A stretch of DNA of 64,000 bases from Haloechinothrix halophila YIM 93223. GTDB taxonomy: Bacteria; Actinomycetota; Actinomycetes; Mycobacteriales; Pseudonocardiaceae. Both the position numbers and the translations under genes were made by a program. Under the pieces are notes generated by a model. The model saw only the letters and a list, made by a program, of their open reading frames with translations, had not been told where the DNA came from and searched no databases. Shown here piece by piece: positions 17,588 through 27,125 of the stretch (positions are counted from its first letter, which is position 1; each line of letters starts with the position of its first letter). The stretch is from positions 867,723-931,722 of the forward strand of contig NZ_KI632509.1 of assembly GCF_000504245.1 (NCBI RefSeq). The letters are read 5' to 3'.

Positions 17588-18423
17588 CACTTCGCTCCCA
17601 ACTCGATCGGCACGCCGACAAGCGAGCCGTACTCGGTCCATGAACCGTCGTAGTTCTTGACGTCTTCCAGCCCAAGCAGCTCCCGGAGCGCGAACCAGGT
17701 GTGGCTGGAACGCTCCCCGATGCGGCAGTAGGCGATGGTCGGCTTCGAGGTGTCGAGGCCGGCCTCCTGGTAAAGCTCCTTGAGCTCGTCGTTGGACTTG
17801 AAGGTGCCGTCCTCGTTGGCGGTGGACGCCCACGGCACGTTCAGCGCGCTCGGGATGTGACCGGAGCGCTGCGCGGACTCCTGCGGCAGGTGCGCGGGCG
17901 CGTTCAGCTTGCCGGAGAACTCGTCGGGCGAGCGGACGTCGACGAGGTTCTTGGTGTTGATGGCCTCGACGACCTCGTCGCGGAACGCCCGCAGCTTGGG
18001 GTCCTGCTCCTTGGCGACGTAGCTGGTCTGCTTGCGGTCAGGCACCTCGTCGGTCAGCTCGCGGCCGTCCAGCTCCCACTTCTTGCGGCCACCGTCGAGC
18101 AGCTTGACGTTCTCGTGGCCGTAGAGCTTGAAGTACCAGTAGGCGTAGGCGGCGAACCAGTTGTTGTTGCCGCCGTAGAGCACGACCGTGTCGTCGTTGC
18201 TGATGCCCTTCTCGGAGAGCAGCTTCTCGAACCCGGCCTTGTCGACGAAGTCGCGGCGGACCTGGTCCTGCAGCTCGGTCTTCCAGTCGATCCGCACGGC
18301 GTTGCGGATGTGTCCGCCTTCGTATGCGGTGGTGTCCTCGTCCACCTCGACGAAGACCACACCGGGGGTGTCGAGGTTGTCCTCGGCCCACTGGGTGGTC
18401 ACCAGGACGTCTTCGCGACTCAT
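17587..18423 (-). CDS. Thiosulfate sulfurtransferase (rhodanese)
   Basis: 278 aa with two rhodanese domains. The N-terminal, inactive domain covers about residues 1-125 (AYEGGHIRNAVRIDW). The C-terminal domain carries the active-site loop YCRIGERSSH, with Cys in the CRxGxR form of thiosulfate sulfurtransferases. It transfers sulfane sulfur and is expected in thiosulfate use or cofactor sulfur supply. Operon order is DUF4395, this gene, sseC, with a cysteine-containing leader ORF ahead of it, so cysteine- or sulfur-dependent attenuation is likely. Confidence 0.93.
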   Translation of the reverse strand: MSREDVLVTTQWAEDNLDTPGVVFVEVDEDTTAYEGGHIRNAVRIDWKTELQDQVRRDFVDKAGFEKLLSEKGISNDDTVVLYGGNNNWFAAYAYWYFKLYGHENVKLLDGGRKKWELDGRELTDEVPDRKQTSYVAKEQDPKLRAFRDEVVEAINTKNLVDVRSPDEFSGKLNAPAHLPQESAQRSGHIPSALNVPWASTANEDGTFKSNDELKELYQEAGLDTSKPTIAYCRIGERSSHTWFALRELLGLEDVKNYDGSWTEYGSLVGVPIELGAK

Positions 18424-18462
18424 GTCAGCGGCACTCTCTTTCTTGTCGTTGCGTTGGTTGTT

Positions 18463-18900
18463 TTACGTTTGGGCCTGTGTCCCCGGGGCGAACCGGCGCA
18501 GCAGCAGGTAGGTCTCGCAGCCGAGGCAGAAGTCGAACGCGGCGTTGAGGAACGCGGCGAACAGCGCGAACCCGGTCGCGATCGCGCCAAGCAACACGAT
18601 GTCGGCCGCGTAGCCGATGGTGCCTGCCAGCGCGAACACGAAGCCGACCCCCTGGGCGAACCGCACCGGCGCCGCCGCTTCCCGCTCAGCCGTCGGCCCG
18701 AGCTTGGGCGCGACGAACGAGCGGTACAGCACGGCGTACGGGGCATAGCGTAGCCCGATGAACGCCCCGATGCCGAAGACGATCGTTTGCGCGGCGAGCA
18801 GCGGCCACCACGACGTGAGCAGCACGATGGCGAGCACGACCGTGGTGATGATCGCGGCGAAGCGCGGACCTCGGGGGTCGACTGGTTGGCCTGCTGACAT
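18463..18900 (-). CDS. DUF4395 membrane protein
   Basis: 145 aa with about four membrane segments and a CxxC-type motif near the end (FCLGCETYLL), as is usual for DUF4395. It is regularly found beside thioredoxin-like and rhodanese genes, as here. A role in sulfur or redox transfer across the membrane is inferred. First structural gene after the leader peptide; 39 nt before the sulfurtransferase. Confidence 0.88.
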   Translation of the reverse strand: MSAGQPVDPRGPRFAAIITTVVLAIVLLTSWWPLLAAQTIVFGIGAFIGLRYAPYAVLYRSFVAPKLGPTAEREAAAPVRFAQGVGFVFALAGTIGYAADIVLLGAIATGFALFAAFLNAAFDFCLGCETYLLLRRFAPGTQAQT

Positions 18901-18970
18901 GATCGTCTCCGGTGAACTGGTGCGCGTTAGGCTTCGTGCGTTCGCGGTCGCAGGCGTAAACGCCAGCGGC

Positions 18971-19078
18971 TCAGCTCGTGAGCGAGGGACACAGGGCGCT
19001 GCGCACGCGGCACAGGTCGACCGCGCGACGCTCGGTGAGCAGGCGCAGGGTCAGCCGGTCCGTGTGTCGCTGGTTCAC
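18971..19078 (-). CDS. Sulfur-operon leader peptide (candidate cysteine attenuator)
   Basis: 35-aa ORF, starting GTG at 19078 and ending TGA at 18971, with the motif RRAVDLCRVRSALC. Short ORFs ending in VDLCRV-type Cys-containing motifs are known upstream of sulfur-assimilation operons in Actinomycetota, where ribosome stalling at Cys codons controls downstream genes. TAATGT lies 6 nt before the GTG and looks like a -10 element, so the ORF is probably leaderless. A GGCGTTTACGCC palindrome sits in the following 70-nt spacer before DUF4395 and could be part of the attenuator fold. Confidence 0.7.
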   Translation of the reverse strand: MNQRHTDRLTLRLLTERRAVDLCRVRSALCPSLTS

Positions 19079-19201
19079 GCGAGAGACATTACCGGCGCAT
19101 TCCTCTTCGTGGGAGGGGCGTCCACGGAATGGAACACGATAGTCGGAGTCCATGTGGTGTAGTAGGCGGCACGGCCGCCATCGCTACCGTGCGTGGCTGG
19201 C

Positions 19202-19642
19202 TCAGGCGGGGGCCAGGTGGGGCCGCAGCGAGTCGAGCAGGGTGTCCGCGTCCGGCACACCACCCACCCGGAGTAGCTCGGTCCCGTCGGGGTCGTAGGC
19301 GATGGTCGTCGGCGTCCGCAGCACGCCGAGCTGGTGAGCGATGTCCGGTTCGTGCGTGACGTCGAGGTCGACGTGGCGCAGGCCGTCGTTGTTCTCGGCG
19401 AGCATCGCCAGCCTGGCGTGGGTGTGGCGGCACGGGCTGCAGAATGTGGTGGAGATCTGCACGAGCGTGACGGCGGGTCCGAGTGCGTCGGCGACCCGGT
19501 CCGGCAGGTGTGACGGGTCCGCGTCGATGTCCTTACCGGGGCGTGGTGGCCGGATCTTGCCCTCGCGCAGCCGCAGGGCGATGCCGACCGCGAGCCCCGC
19601 GGCCAGCGCGCCGAGCAGGATCCACAGCCCCGTCAGGCCCAT
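19202..19642 (-). CDS. Membrane-anchored thioredoxin-like protein
   Basis: 146 aa. An N-terminal membrane helix (GLWILLGALAAGLAVGIAL) is followed by a thioredoxin fold with active site TTFCSPCRHT and cis-Pro segment GVLRTPTTIAY. The CSPC motif differs from the usual CGPC. In mycobacteria the equivalent gene (thiX) occupies the same place between lmeA and the sulfurtransferase operon. It probably reduces extracytoplasmic or membrane partners. The stop lies 124 nt before the leader peptide, so it may belong to the lmeA transcript. Confidence 0.9.
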   Translation of the reverse strand: MGLTGLWILLGALAAGLAVGIALRLREGKIRPPRPGKDIDADPSHLPDRVADALGPAVTLVQISTTFCSPCRHTHARLAMLAENNDGLRHVDLDVTHEPDIAHQLGVLRTPTTIAYDPDGTELLRVGGVPDADTLLDSLRPHLAPA

Positions 19643-19652
19643 CGCGCGCTCC

Positions 19653-20546
19653 CTAATTGAGTGACGTCAGCCCAGCGCCGTCGGCGAAGGTGACGTTGTT
19701 GGCCTTCCCTTGCACGATAACCGCACCTTGCTGGACGGCCACCCCGCTCGGCCGGACGTTGAACGGCAGGCTTCCTGGGCTGATGGTGGTCCTGAACTGC
19801 GGCAACAGGTTCTGTCGCACCATCGGCGGCACGACCGTGGTGCCGTTTTGGTGGCCGATCTCAAGCCGGCGCGGGTCGACGGCGACCGATGTGTCGGTCA
19901 GCGTGAGGATGGCGTAGGCCACGATCTCGGTGTCCGAGCCCGCGATGCGGGTCGACGCCGCGAGCCGGATGCCTGCCGTCGACGGGAAGTCGTCCATCGC
20001 GTCGCGGCGCTTGTCCAGGTCCTTGACGCTGACCTTGTCCTTGTTGTCGCCGGACTTGACGTAGTCCTCCGCCGCTGGCTCGATGTCCAGGTTCGGCAGC
20101 TTGATCAGCCGACCGATGTCGCGCTGCCTGATCTTGACGATCCCCTCGAGCTCACCGATCTCGATCGCGTCGGTGTTGCCCGCCAGGACGTCGTTCAGCG
20201 GCGCGGTGACGTCGCGCAGCTCCGCCATCAGGTGCAGGTTGCGCAAGGTGTCTTGCACGGCGACGCCATCCGCCGAGAGGGTGATGTGCTCATAATCACC
20301 GCTGAGCGCCTGCGTGGTGAACGGGAAGCCGTGGATGGTGACCGCGGGATCGTCTTTGAGGTTGAGCTGCTTGCGGGTCTGTTGCGAGACCTGGTGCTCG
20401 GCGACGGCCGCGAAACCGAAGTCGGCCGCGGCCAGGAGCCCACCGAGGATGACCAGGAAAACGAGCAGTTTCGTACCCGTGCGCCGGGGGCGTTTCCTCG
20501 CGGATACGGCGTCGGATCGGGCACCGTCTCGCACGGCGTTCTTCAC
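19653..20546 (-). CDS. LmeA-family phospholipid-binding protein (DUF2993)
   Basis: 297 aa. A basic N-terminus and one signal-anchor helix ([20 protein letters not shown]) precede the DUF2993 domain with [23 protein letters not shown]. In mycobacteria LmeA is an exported phosphoinositide-binding protein needed for lipomannan maturation. Gene order lmeA-thioredoxin with glnR divergent is the same as there. 10 nt to the thioredoxin gene. Confidence 0.88.
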   Translation of the reverse strand: MKNAVRDGARSDAVSARKRPRRTGTKLLVFLVILGGLLAAADFGFAAVAEHQVSQQTRKQLNLKDDPAVTIHGFPFTTQALSGDYEHITLSADGVAVQDTLRNLHLMAELRDVTAPLNDVLAGNTDAIEIGELEGIVKIRQRDIGRLIKLPNLDIEPAAEDYVKSGDNKDKVSVKDLDKRRDAMDDFPSTAGIRLAASTRIAGSDTEIVAYAILTLTDTSVAVDPRRLEIGHQNGTTVVPPMVRQNLLPQFRTTISPGSLPFNVRPSGVAVQQGAVIVQGKANNVTFADGAGLTSLN

Positions 20547-20750
20547 TCGCTCTCCCTCTGCTCACTTGCGTGCTTCGCTGGGCCCTCCCCCGTGCGCACC
20601 ACCGGTGCGCGCTCAGCCTTTTCTGTGATGCAGCTTGCTTGCTGGGTGTGTTCTGGCTGGTCACCCGTTATTCTCTACGAAACCGGTGCTCGGGGGCAGG
20701 TCCCGAGAGAGTATGTCCGGTGGAAGCCATCGAGATTAGGCGGTGCGGCG

Positions 20751-21524
20751 ATGAGTATGGAACTACTCGTTCTCACAACTGAGTCCGACGCGTCATCCGT
20801 ACTGCCTGCCCTCGCGCTGCTTCCCCACTCGGTGCGGGTTCGCACGCCCGAGGTTACCGCGTTGCTCGACGCGGGTCACCGAGACGTGATCGTGGTCGAC
20901 GCCCGGCAGGACCTGGCGTCCGCGAAGAGTCTGTGCCGCCTGCTCACCAGTGCCAGCGACGACGACGCCGTGCCGGTGATCGCCGTCGTCTCCGAGGGCG
21001 GGCTGGTCGCGGTCACCGCCGAGTGGCGCATCGACGACATCATGCTGCCCGCCGCCGGCCCCGCCGAGGTCGATGCCCGGCTGCGGCTGGCGACCACCCG
21101 CGAGGGTGCCCCGTCGCAGGCCGACGCCGAGCTGCGCGTCGGCGACCTCGTCATCGACGAGGCCACCTACACCGCCAAGCTGCGCAAGCGCACCCTTGAG
21201 CTGACCTACAAGGAGTTCGAGCTGCTCAAGTACCTCGCGCAGCATGCTGGCCGGGTGTTCACCAGGGCGCAGCTGCTGCAGGAGGTCTGGGGCTACGACT
21301 TCTTCGGCGGTACCCGCACCGTCGACGTCCACGTGCGGCGGCTGCGCGCCAAGCTCGGCCCCGAGCACGAGCAGATGATCGGCACCGTCCGCAACGTTGG
21401 CTACAAGTTCGAGCGGCCCGCCAAGTCCGCACAGCAGCCGCAGCGCCAGGAAGAGGCCGTCCGCGGCACCGCACGGCGCGAGGACCGTTTCGACGCCGCC
21501 CTGCGCTCGCTGACGTCGCGGTAG
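20751..21524 (+). CDS. glnR: OmpR-family regulator GlnR (nitrogen control)
   Basis: 257 aa. The receiver domain (1-120) is atypical: the strand reads [10 protein letters not shown] and the usual acidic pocket is incomplete, as in GlnR proteins that act without a kinase. The winged-helix DNA-binding domain (about 130-225) has [20 protein letters not shown] and [15 protein letters not shown]. GlnR switches glutamine synthetase, ammonium transport and nitrate genes in Actinomycetota. The synteny lmeA / glnR / mshD supports the name. ATG 20751; a second in-frame ATG at 20757 gives the more usual MELL start. Confidence 0.9.
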   Translation: MSMELLVLTTESDASSVLPALALLPHSVRVRTPEVTALLDAGHRDVIVVDARQDLASAKSLCRLLTSASDDDAVPVIAVVSEGGLVAVTAEWRIDDIMLPAAGPAEVDARLRLATTREGAPSQADAELRVGDLVIDEATYTAKLRKRTLELTYKEFELLKYLAQHAGRVFTRAQLLQEVWGYDFFGGTRTVDVHVRRLRAKLGPEHEQMIGTVRNVGYKFERPAKSAQQPQRQEEAVRGTARREDRFDAALRSLTSR

Positions 21525-21539
21525 CCTCTCGCATCCGCC

Positions 21540-21623
21540 GACGCTGTGTCCTGCGTTCCGGACGCTGTGTCCCGCGTTCCCGACGTTGTGTCCCGCGTTC
21601 CCGACGTTGTGTCCCGCGTTCCG
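21540..21623. repeat. Four tandem 21-bp repeats between glnR and mshD
   Basis: Four head-to-tail copies of GACGYTGTGTCCYGCGTTCC plus one variable base, starting at 21540, 21561, 21582 and 21603. Neighbouring copies differ by only one or two bases. They begin just after the glnR stop and end 44 bp before the mshD start, so they sit in the mshD 5' region. Confidence 0.9.
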
Positions 21624-21666
21624 GACACACCCGCAGCTGTAGCTGCCCGGCGGTAGCGTGGGTGCC

Positions 21667-22614
21667 GTGCTTACTCCCCACTGGTTCGACACCCTCGACG
21701 ACGCCCGAACCGAAGACGTCCGTGCGCTGCTACTCGCCGCGCGCGCGGCGGACGGCTGGCCCTCGATCACCACGACGGGACCGCTGCCCGGCGAGTTCGC
21801 CGGAGGACGGCACCTGCTTGGCTACCTCGATGACGGGCTGATCGGCTACGCGCACCTCGACACCGATGGCGACGCCTTCGGACGACAGGTCATCGAGCTG
21901 ATCGTGCACCCGGAGCACCGCAACCGAGGTCACGGCTCCGCGTTGTTCGACGTCGTGCTCGATGCGGTGCGCGCTGCTGGCGGCAGCACTGTGCGGGTGT
22001 GGTCACACGCCGACCACCCAGATGCCGCGAAGCTCGCTGACCGGGCGGGCTGTACGCGGGTCCGTGAGCTGCTCATCATGAGCGCCGCCGCGTCAGACTT
22101 GCGGCTGACCGACCCGGTGCTGCCTGACGGTGTGCGGCTCAGGACGTTCCGGCCCGGCCAGGACGAGCAAGCCGTCATCGACGTCAATGCCCGCGCGTTC
22201 GTCTGGCATCCGGAGCAGGGTGCGATGACCGTCGAGGACCTCGTCGCCGCCGAGCGGGAAAACTGGTTCGACGCGAACGGGTTCTTCCTCGCGGAGCGTG
22301 CCGGGGACGCGGCGGTCGACGCTGCCGCGAGCTCGGACGTCGCCCTGCTCGGCTTCCACTGGACCAAGGTGCATCCGCCCGGCCCGGAGCCGGGGTCGGA
22401 ACCCGTCGGCGAGGTGTACGTCGTTGGGGTCGACCCGGCCGCGCAGGGCAGCGGCGTCGGCACGGCGCTCACGATCGCGGGCCTCGTCTACCTGCGCGAA
22501 CAAGGCCTGCCGACGGTGATCCTCTACGTCGAGGGCGACAACCCCGCCGCGATCGCCGTCTATCGCAAGCTCGGCTTCGACACCGAGTCCACCGCCGTGC
22601 AGTACGAGCGTTGA
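21667..22614 (+). CDS. mshD: Mycothiol synthase
   Basis: 315 aa acetyl-CoA:Cys-GlcN-Ins acetyltransferase, the last step of mycothiol synthesis. Two GNAT domains: the N-terminal one has HPEHRNRGHGSALFDVVL (acetyl-CoA loop). The C-terminal catalytic domain has VDPAAQGSGVGTALTIAGLVYL and ends LYVEGDNPAAIAVYRKLGF. GTG 21667 gives the family's short N-terminus; GTG 21658 is an alternative. Downstream of glnR and convergent with pstB, as in mycobacteria. Confidence 0.93.
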   Translation: MLTPHWFDTLDDARTEDVRALLLAARAADGWPSITTTGPLPGEFAGGRHLLGYLDDGLIGYAHLDTDGDAFGRQVIELIVHPEHRNRGHGSALFDVVLDAVRAAGGSTVRVWSHADHPDAAKLADRAGCTRVRELLIMSAAASDLRLTDPVLPDGVRLRTFRPGQDEQAVIDVNARAFVWHPEQGAMTVEDLVAAERENWFDANGFFLAERAGDAAVDAAASSDVALLGFHWTKVHPPGPEPGSEPVGEVYVVGVDPAAQGSGVGTALTIAGLVYLREQGLPTVILYVEGDNPAAIAVYRKLGFDTESTAVQYER

Positions 22615-22623
22615 TCAACTATC

Positions 22624-22680
22624 CGCGCGCTGTGACCAACGACATCGGACGAACCGGACACGAAGTGGTCACAGCGCGCG
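22624..22680. terminator. Terminator between mshD and pstB (convergent)
   Basis: 15-bp inverted repeat (22624-22638 with 22666-22680, core GCTGTGACCA) around a 27-nt loop, in the 143-bp convergent gap. The rest of the gap holds a direct repeat of GGTGCGACTCGCGGC at about 22706 and 22728. Confidence 0.6.
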
Positions 22681-22757
22681 GCAAGTAGATCAACTTCGCG
22701 GGCCTAGGTGCGACTCGCGGCAAATATGGTGCGACTCGCGGCGCCCGGTGCCCGCGT

Positions 22758-23537
22758 TTAGCCGAAGCGGCCGGAGATGTAGTCCTCTGTCGCCTGGTTA
22801 CTCGGGGTGGAGAAGATCTTCGTGGTGTCGTCGATCTCGACCAGCTGCCCCGGCTGGCCGACGCCCTGCAGGTTGAAGAACCCCGTCGTGTCGCTGACCC
22901 GGGCGGCCTGCTGCATGTTGTGGGTGACGATGACGATCGTGTACTCGGTCTTCAGCTCGTTGATCAGGTCCTCGATCGCCTGGGTAGAGATCGGGTCGAG
23001 CGCCGAACAGGGCTCGTCCATCAGCAGCACGTCCGGCTGCACCGCGATGGCGCGCGCGATACACAGCCGCTGCTGCTGCCCGCCTGACAGCCCCGAACCG
23101 GGCTTGTTCAGCCGATCCTTGACCTCGCTCCACAGGTTCGCCGCCCGCAGCGAGCGCTCGACCAACGCGTCGAGGTCGCTCTTGCTGATGCGGGCGTTGT
23201 TGAGCCGCAGGCCCGCCGCGACGTTGTCGTAGATCGACATCGTGGGGAACGGGTTCGGCCGCTGGAAGACCATGCCGATCTGCCTGCGTACGCCGACCGG
23301 GTCGACGTTCGGACCGTAGAGGTCCTGGTCGTCCATGACGACGGTGCCCTCGACCCGCGCGTGGGGCACCAGCTCATGCATCCGGTTCAGCGAGCGCAGG
23401 AACGTCGACTTGCCGCAGCCGGACGGCCCGATGAGCGCGGTGACCGACCTCGGCTCGATCGTCATCGACACGCCTTGCACGGCGAGGAATTTGTCGTAGT
23501 AGATGTCGAGGTCTTTGACCTCGATGCGCTTGGCCAC
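22758..23537 (-). CDS. pstB: Phosphate ABC transporter ATPase
   Basis: 259 aa. ATPase of the high-affinity phosphate importer: Walker [11 protein letters not shown]-loop [10 protein letters not shown], signature LSGGQQQR, Walker [15 protein letters not shown]-loop [11 protein letters not shown] start at 23537 with GAAGGAAGCACA upstream. Last gene of pstSCAB, 26 nt after pstA. Confidence 0.97.
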   Translation of the reverse strand: MAKRIEVKDLDIYYDKFLAVQGVSMTIEPRSVTALIGPSGCGKSTFLRSLNRMHELVPHARVEGTVVMDDQDLYGPNVDPVGVRRQIGMVFQRPNPFPTMSIYDNVAAGLRLNNARISKSDLDALVERSLRAANLWSEVKDRLNKPGSGLSGGQQQRLCIARAIAVQPDVLLMDEPCSALDPISTQAIEDLINELKTEYTIVIVTHNMQQAARVSDTTGFFNLQGVGQPGQLVEIDDTTKIFSTPSNQATEDYISGRFG

Positions 23538-23563
23538 TGTGCTTCCTTCTCCGGTCGTGCCGC

Positions 23564-24643
23564 TCAGCTGCGGGTCTTGGGGGCGAACAGTCGTGAGATG
23601 AGGCGGGCAGCGAGATTGAGCACCATCACAATGATGATGAGGACGAGCGCGGCTGTCCATGCTCGCTCCAGCGATGGCTCCGGTGGGATGCCTGGGTTGA
23701 CGTACTCGTAGTAGGAAAACACCGGCAGCGTCGCCATTCTCCCGTCGAACGGATTGAAGTTGGTGCCCGTGGTGATACCGAGTGTGATCAGCAGTGGTGC
23801 GGTTTCGCCGATGATCCGGGCGATGGCCAGCGTGACGCCGGTGGCGATCCCGGCCAGTGCGGTCGGCAGCACTACCTTGATGATCATCCGCCACTTCGGA
23901 ACCGCCAGCGCATAGGCGGCTTCGCGTAGCTCGTTGGGTACGAGTTTGAGCATCTCCTCTGTGGAGCGCACCACCACCGGAATCATCAGCACGCTCAGTG
24001 CGATGGCACCCATGATACCCAGCCGAACGCCCGGCCCGAAAAAGAGCGCGAACAGGGCGAACGCGAACAAGCCGGCGACGATCGACGGGATGCCGGTCAT
24101 GACGTCGACGAAGAACGTGATGGCGCGGGCGAGCTTTCCGCGTCCGTACTCGACGAGGTAGATGGCGGTGAGCATGCCGATAGGCACCGAGATCAGGGCG
24201 GCGAGACCGGTGATGATCAGTGTGCCGATGATCGCGTGGTACGCGCCGCCGCCCGCACCGACGACGCCCTGCATCGAGTGGGTGAAGAATTCGATGTCGA
24301 ATCGCGCGGCCCCTCGGCTGATCACGGTGACGATCACCGAGACCAGCGGTAACAGCGCGAGCAGGAACGTCGCCATCACCGCGGTGGTGACGACCCGGTC
24401 CTTCGCCTTGCGCGCGCCCTCGATCGGCCGCGACCACGAGTAGATCGCGACGCCGTAGAGCAGGACGACCAGAACAGCGGCCAGTCCGATGCCGATGCCA
24501 GCGCCGACGAGCGCGAGGCCGGCGAGTACAGCCGTGGCCAGGGTGGCGTGCGGTGCCCAGCGCGGCAGCGTCTGATGCACCAGCGGTATCCCGCCGATCG
24601 GGGATTCCAGGTCGATGTCGCGTTCCGGGGTTGATGTCGGCAT
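23564..24643 (-). CDS. pstA: Phosphate ABC transporter permease PstA
   Basis: 359 aa, about eight membrane helices. The permease EAA-like loop reads [21 protein letters not shown], and the rest matches PstA ([15 protein letters not shown], then [11 protein letters not shown]). The N-terminal extension of about 70 residues includes two extra helices, common in actinobacterial PstA. Its ATG overlaps the pstC stop (ATGA), so the two are coupled. Confidence 0.95.
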   Translation of the reverse strand: MPTSTPERDIDLESPIGGIPLVHQTLPRWAPHATLATAVLAGLALVGAGIGIGLAAVLVVLLYGVAIYSWSRPIEGARKAKDRVVTTAVMATFLLALLPLVSVIVTVISRGAARFDIEFFTHSMQGVVGAGGGAYHAIIGTLIITGLAALISVPIGMLTAIYLVEYGRGKLARAITFFVDVMTGIPSIVAGLFAFALFALFFGPGVRLGIMGAIALSVLMIPVVVRSTEEMLKLVPNELREAAYALAVPKWRMIIKVVLPTALAGIATGVTLAIARIIGETAPLLITLGITTGTNFNPFDGRMATLPVFSYYEYVNPGIPPEPSLERAWTAALVLIIIVMVLNLAARLISRLFAPKTRS

Positions 24644-25590
24644 CAGTTGGCTCCCGAGAACTCTCGGCGGCGGTTGATGATGGTGCGGGCGAGCATGTTC
24701 ACGCCGAGCGTGACGGCGAACAGCACCAGGCCGGACGCGATGAGCGCGTTGATGTCGAGCCCGGTCGATTCCGGGAACTTCAACGCGATGTTGGCGGCGA
24801 TGGTGGATGGGTTACCCGAGCTGATCAGGTTGAAGGTCACCCCGCCCGAGACCGAAAGGACGATCGCGACGGCCATGGTTTCGCCGAGTGCGCGGCCGAG
24901 CCCGAGCATCGACGCGCCGATGATCGCCGAGCGACCGAACGGCAGCACAGCCATGCGCAGCATTTCCCATCGGGTCGCGCCGATCGCGAGCGCCGCTTCC
25001 TCATGCAACCGTGGTGTCTGCCGGAACGCCTCGCGGACAACGGCCGAGATGATCGGCAGGATCATGACCGCGAGGACCATCACCGCGACAAGCATGGTGC
25101 GGCCGGTCGCCGATGGTGGCCCCTCGAACAGCGGAATGAAGCCGAGATACTCGGTGAGCCAGGTCGTTGGCCCCAGCGTGGCGGGCGCGAGCACGAAGAA
25201 GCCCCACAGGCCATAGATGATGCTGGGAATGGCCGCGAGCAGGTCGATCATGTAGCCAAGCGCCTGCGAGAGCCTGCGCGGCGCGTAATGGGTGATGAAC
25301 AGTGCGATGCTCACGGCGAGTGGTGCGGCGATGAGCAGCGCGAAGAACGCCGACAGCAGCGTACCGAACAGTAGTGGCCAGATGTAGAGGACGAGACCCT
25401 CGCCGCCGGGGATCTCGTCGGCCGGGGCGATGATCGCCGGCCATGCTTCGATGAGCAGGAACGCCGCGACGCCTCCCAGCACGGTCAGGATGAGCACTCC
25501 CGCGCCGGTGGAGAGGCCGGCGAAGATCCGGTCGCCCGGCCGTTGCCGCACCTTGGTGCGTGGCCGCACAGGTTGTTCAGTGGCCGGCAC
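24643..25590 (-). CDS. pstC: Phosphate ABC transporter permease PstC
   Basis: 315 aa from GTG 25590 (AAGGGA 8 nt upstream; an in-frame ATG at 25635 lacks one). About six helices. Diagnostic PstC motifs are [18 protein letters not shown] and [17 protein letters not shown]. It pairs with PstA to form the channel. Confidence 0.95.
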   Translation of the reverse strand: MPATEQPVRPRTKVRQRPGDRIFAGLSTGAGVLILTVLGGVAAFLLIEAWPAIIAPADEIPGGEGLVLYIWPLLFGTLLSAFFALLIAAPLAVSIALFITHYAPRRLSQALGYMIDLLAAIPSIIYGLWGFFVLAPATLGPTTWLTEYLGFIPLFEGPPSATGRTMLVAVMVLAVMILPIISAVVREAFRQTPRLHEEAALAIGATRWEMLRMAVLPFGRSAIIGASMLGLGRALGETMAVAIVLSVSGGVTFNLISSGNPSTIAANIALKFPESTGLDINALIASGLVLFAVTLGVNMLARTIINRRREFSGAN

Positions 25591-25699
25591 TGTCCGTCCC
25601 TTCGTGGTGTTGGGATTTACCGTAGAACGCGCCAACGGTGGTCATGGGACGGGCGGCCGTCGGTGTGACGGCCGCCCGGTGTGCATGAGCACTGGCGAG

Positions 25700-26794
25700 T
25701 CAGGACTGGCCCCCGCCGGAGATGGCGTCGATGGCCGGGTTGAGCTGCTCCCGCAGGGAGTCCGAGATCGGGGCGGAACCCGCGTTGTCTGCCGCTGTTT
25801 GCTGGCCTTCCTCGCTGACCACGTAGGACAGGTAGGACTTCACCAGTTCGGCCTTCTCGGCGTCGTCGTACTGTGCACAGGCGAGACCGTAGGAGACCAG
25901 CACGATCGGGTAGGTGCCCTCCTTCTCGCGCTCCAGGTCGTAGGCGAAGCTGCTTTCACCCCGGCCCTCGACGGGCTCCGAAGCGTCGAGCACCGCGGCG
26001 GCGGCTTCCGGCGAGTACTCGACGAACTCTCCGCCGACGCCGACCTTCGCGGTACCGAGGCTGCCTGCCTGGCTGGCGTCGGCGTACCCGATGGTGCCGT
26101 TACCGTTCCTGACGGCTTGCACGACCCCAGAGGTGCCCTGCGCGGCCTCGCCGCCCGCGACTGGCCAGTTGCCGCTGACCTCGTGCGGCCACGCATCACC
26201 GGTCGTCTCGGAGAGGTACTCGACGAAGTTCTCGGTGGTGCCGGACTCGTCGGAGCGGTTCACCGGGGTGATCTTCAGATCGGGCAGATCGGTGTCCGGG
26301 TTGTCCGCCTTGATCTCCGGGTCGTTCCACTTGGTGATCTTCTGGTTGAAGATCTTGGCGATGGTTTCGGGCCGGAGATTGAGTTCGTCCACGCCATCGA
26401 GGTTGAACACCACCGCGACCGGGGAGACATACACCGGGATCTCGACGACCTCGCCGCAGCGCTTCGTGGCATCCGCGAGCTCCGTGTCGTCGAGGTAGGC
26501 GTCGGTGCCACCGAAGTCGGTGCCGCCCGCGATGAACTGCTCGCGGCCACCGCCGGAGCCGATCGGGTCGTAGTTGATCGTGACGTCAGGGTTCTCGCTG
26601 GTAAAGCCAGCGATCCATGCCTGCTGGGCCGCTTCCTGGGAGCTGGCACCCGCGCCATTGATCGTGCCGGACAAGCCCTCGCCGCCACCGTTGCTGCTGG
26701 TCTGTTCGTTCGCTGCGCCACATGCCGCCAGCCCGAGGGCGAGCGCGGTCGCAGCCGGCATCGCGACGATGCGGCTCAGGGTGGAGCGATTCAC
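25700..26794 (-). CDS. pstS: Phosphate-binding lipoprotein PstS
   Basis: 364 aa. Signal peptide with lipobox LGLAAC; mature protein begins CGAANEQ. Phosphate-binding segments include GAGASSQEAAQQAWI, YDPIGSGGGREQF and NRSDESGTTENF. GTG start at 26794 with AAAGAGG 6 nt upstream. First gene of pstSCAB, with a candidate PHO box about 100 bp upstream. Confidence 0.95.
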   Translation of the reverse strand: MNRSTLSRIVAMPAATALALGLAACGAANEQTSSNGGGEGLSGTINGAGASSQEAAQQAWIAGFTSENPDVTINYDPIGSGGGREQFIAGGTDFGGTDAYLDDTELADATKRCGEVVEIPVYVSPVAVVFNLDGVDELNLRPETIAKIFNQKITKWNDPEIKADNPDTDLPDLKITPVNRSDESGTTENFVEYLSETTGDAWPHEVSGNWPVAGGEAAQGTSGVVQAVRNGNGTIGYADASQAGSLGTAKVGVGGEFVEYSPEAAAAVLDASEPVEGRGESSFAYDLEREKEGTYPIVLVSYGLACAQYDDAEKAELVKSYLSYVVSEEGQQTAADNAGSAPISDSLREQLNPAIDAISGGGQS

Positions 26795-26893
26795 AATAAA
26801 CCTCTTTCGGGGTATTGCGGTCGGGAAAACCGACTCATGTGCGTTCACGCAGCAGGACGTTAAGCAGGTGACATGACACGGTAGGGCTATGTA

Positions 26894-26911
26894 GGTAAAC
26901 GCAAAGCGAAC
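26894..26911 (-). promoter_or_regulatory. Candidate PHO box upstream of pstS
   Basis: On the minus strand the site reads GTTCGCTTTGCGTTTACC: two 7-mers (GTTCGCT and GTTTACC) spaced 11 bp start to start. This is like the actinobacterial PhoP direct repeats of GTTCACC. It is about 100 bp before the pstS start. The 330-bp gap 26795-27125 otherwise holds only the arsC terminator at its other end. Confidence 0.5.
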
Positions 26912-27047
26912 GACGAGCGTCGGGCGGGAGTCATCACGTCGACGTCATGTGGAAGTTACCAGGTGTTGGCTTTGATTGTGAGACCGCTAACAATTTGTCA
27001 TCGCTCAATGGAATGGTTTATCCACGCGCAGTGATAACGCTGTGCGA

Positions 27048-27085
27048 CGAAAAACACCCGGCCATCCGCCAAAGATAGCCGGGTG
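27048..27085 (-). terminator. Rho-independent terminator of the ars operon
   Basis: On the minus strand the stem CACCCGGC / GCCGGGTG encloses a 15-nt loop and is followed at once by TTTTT. This is the classical form and lies 41 nt after the arsC stop. Confidence 0.85.
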
Positions 27086-27125
27086 CTGACAGATTTGTCA
27101 GTTTTCGATTCTGCTGCGCTGCGAG

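Noticed and set aside
21540-21623. CRISPR array or VNTR gene
   Set aside because: 21-bp units are directly adjacent without spacers and lie outside coding sequence.
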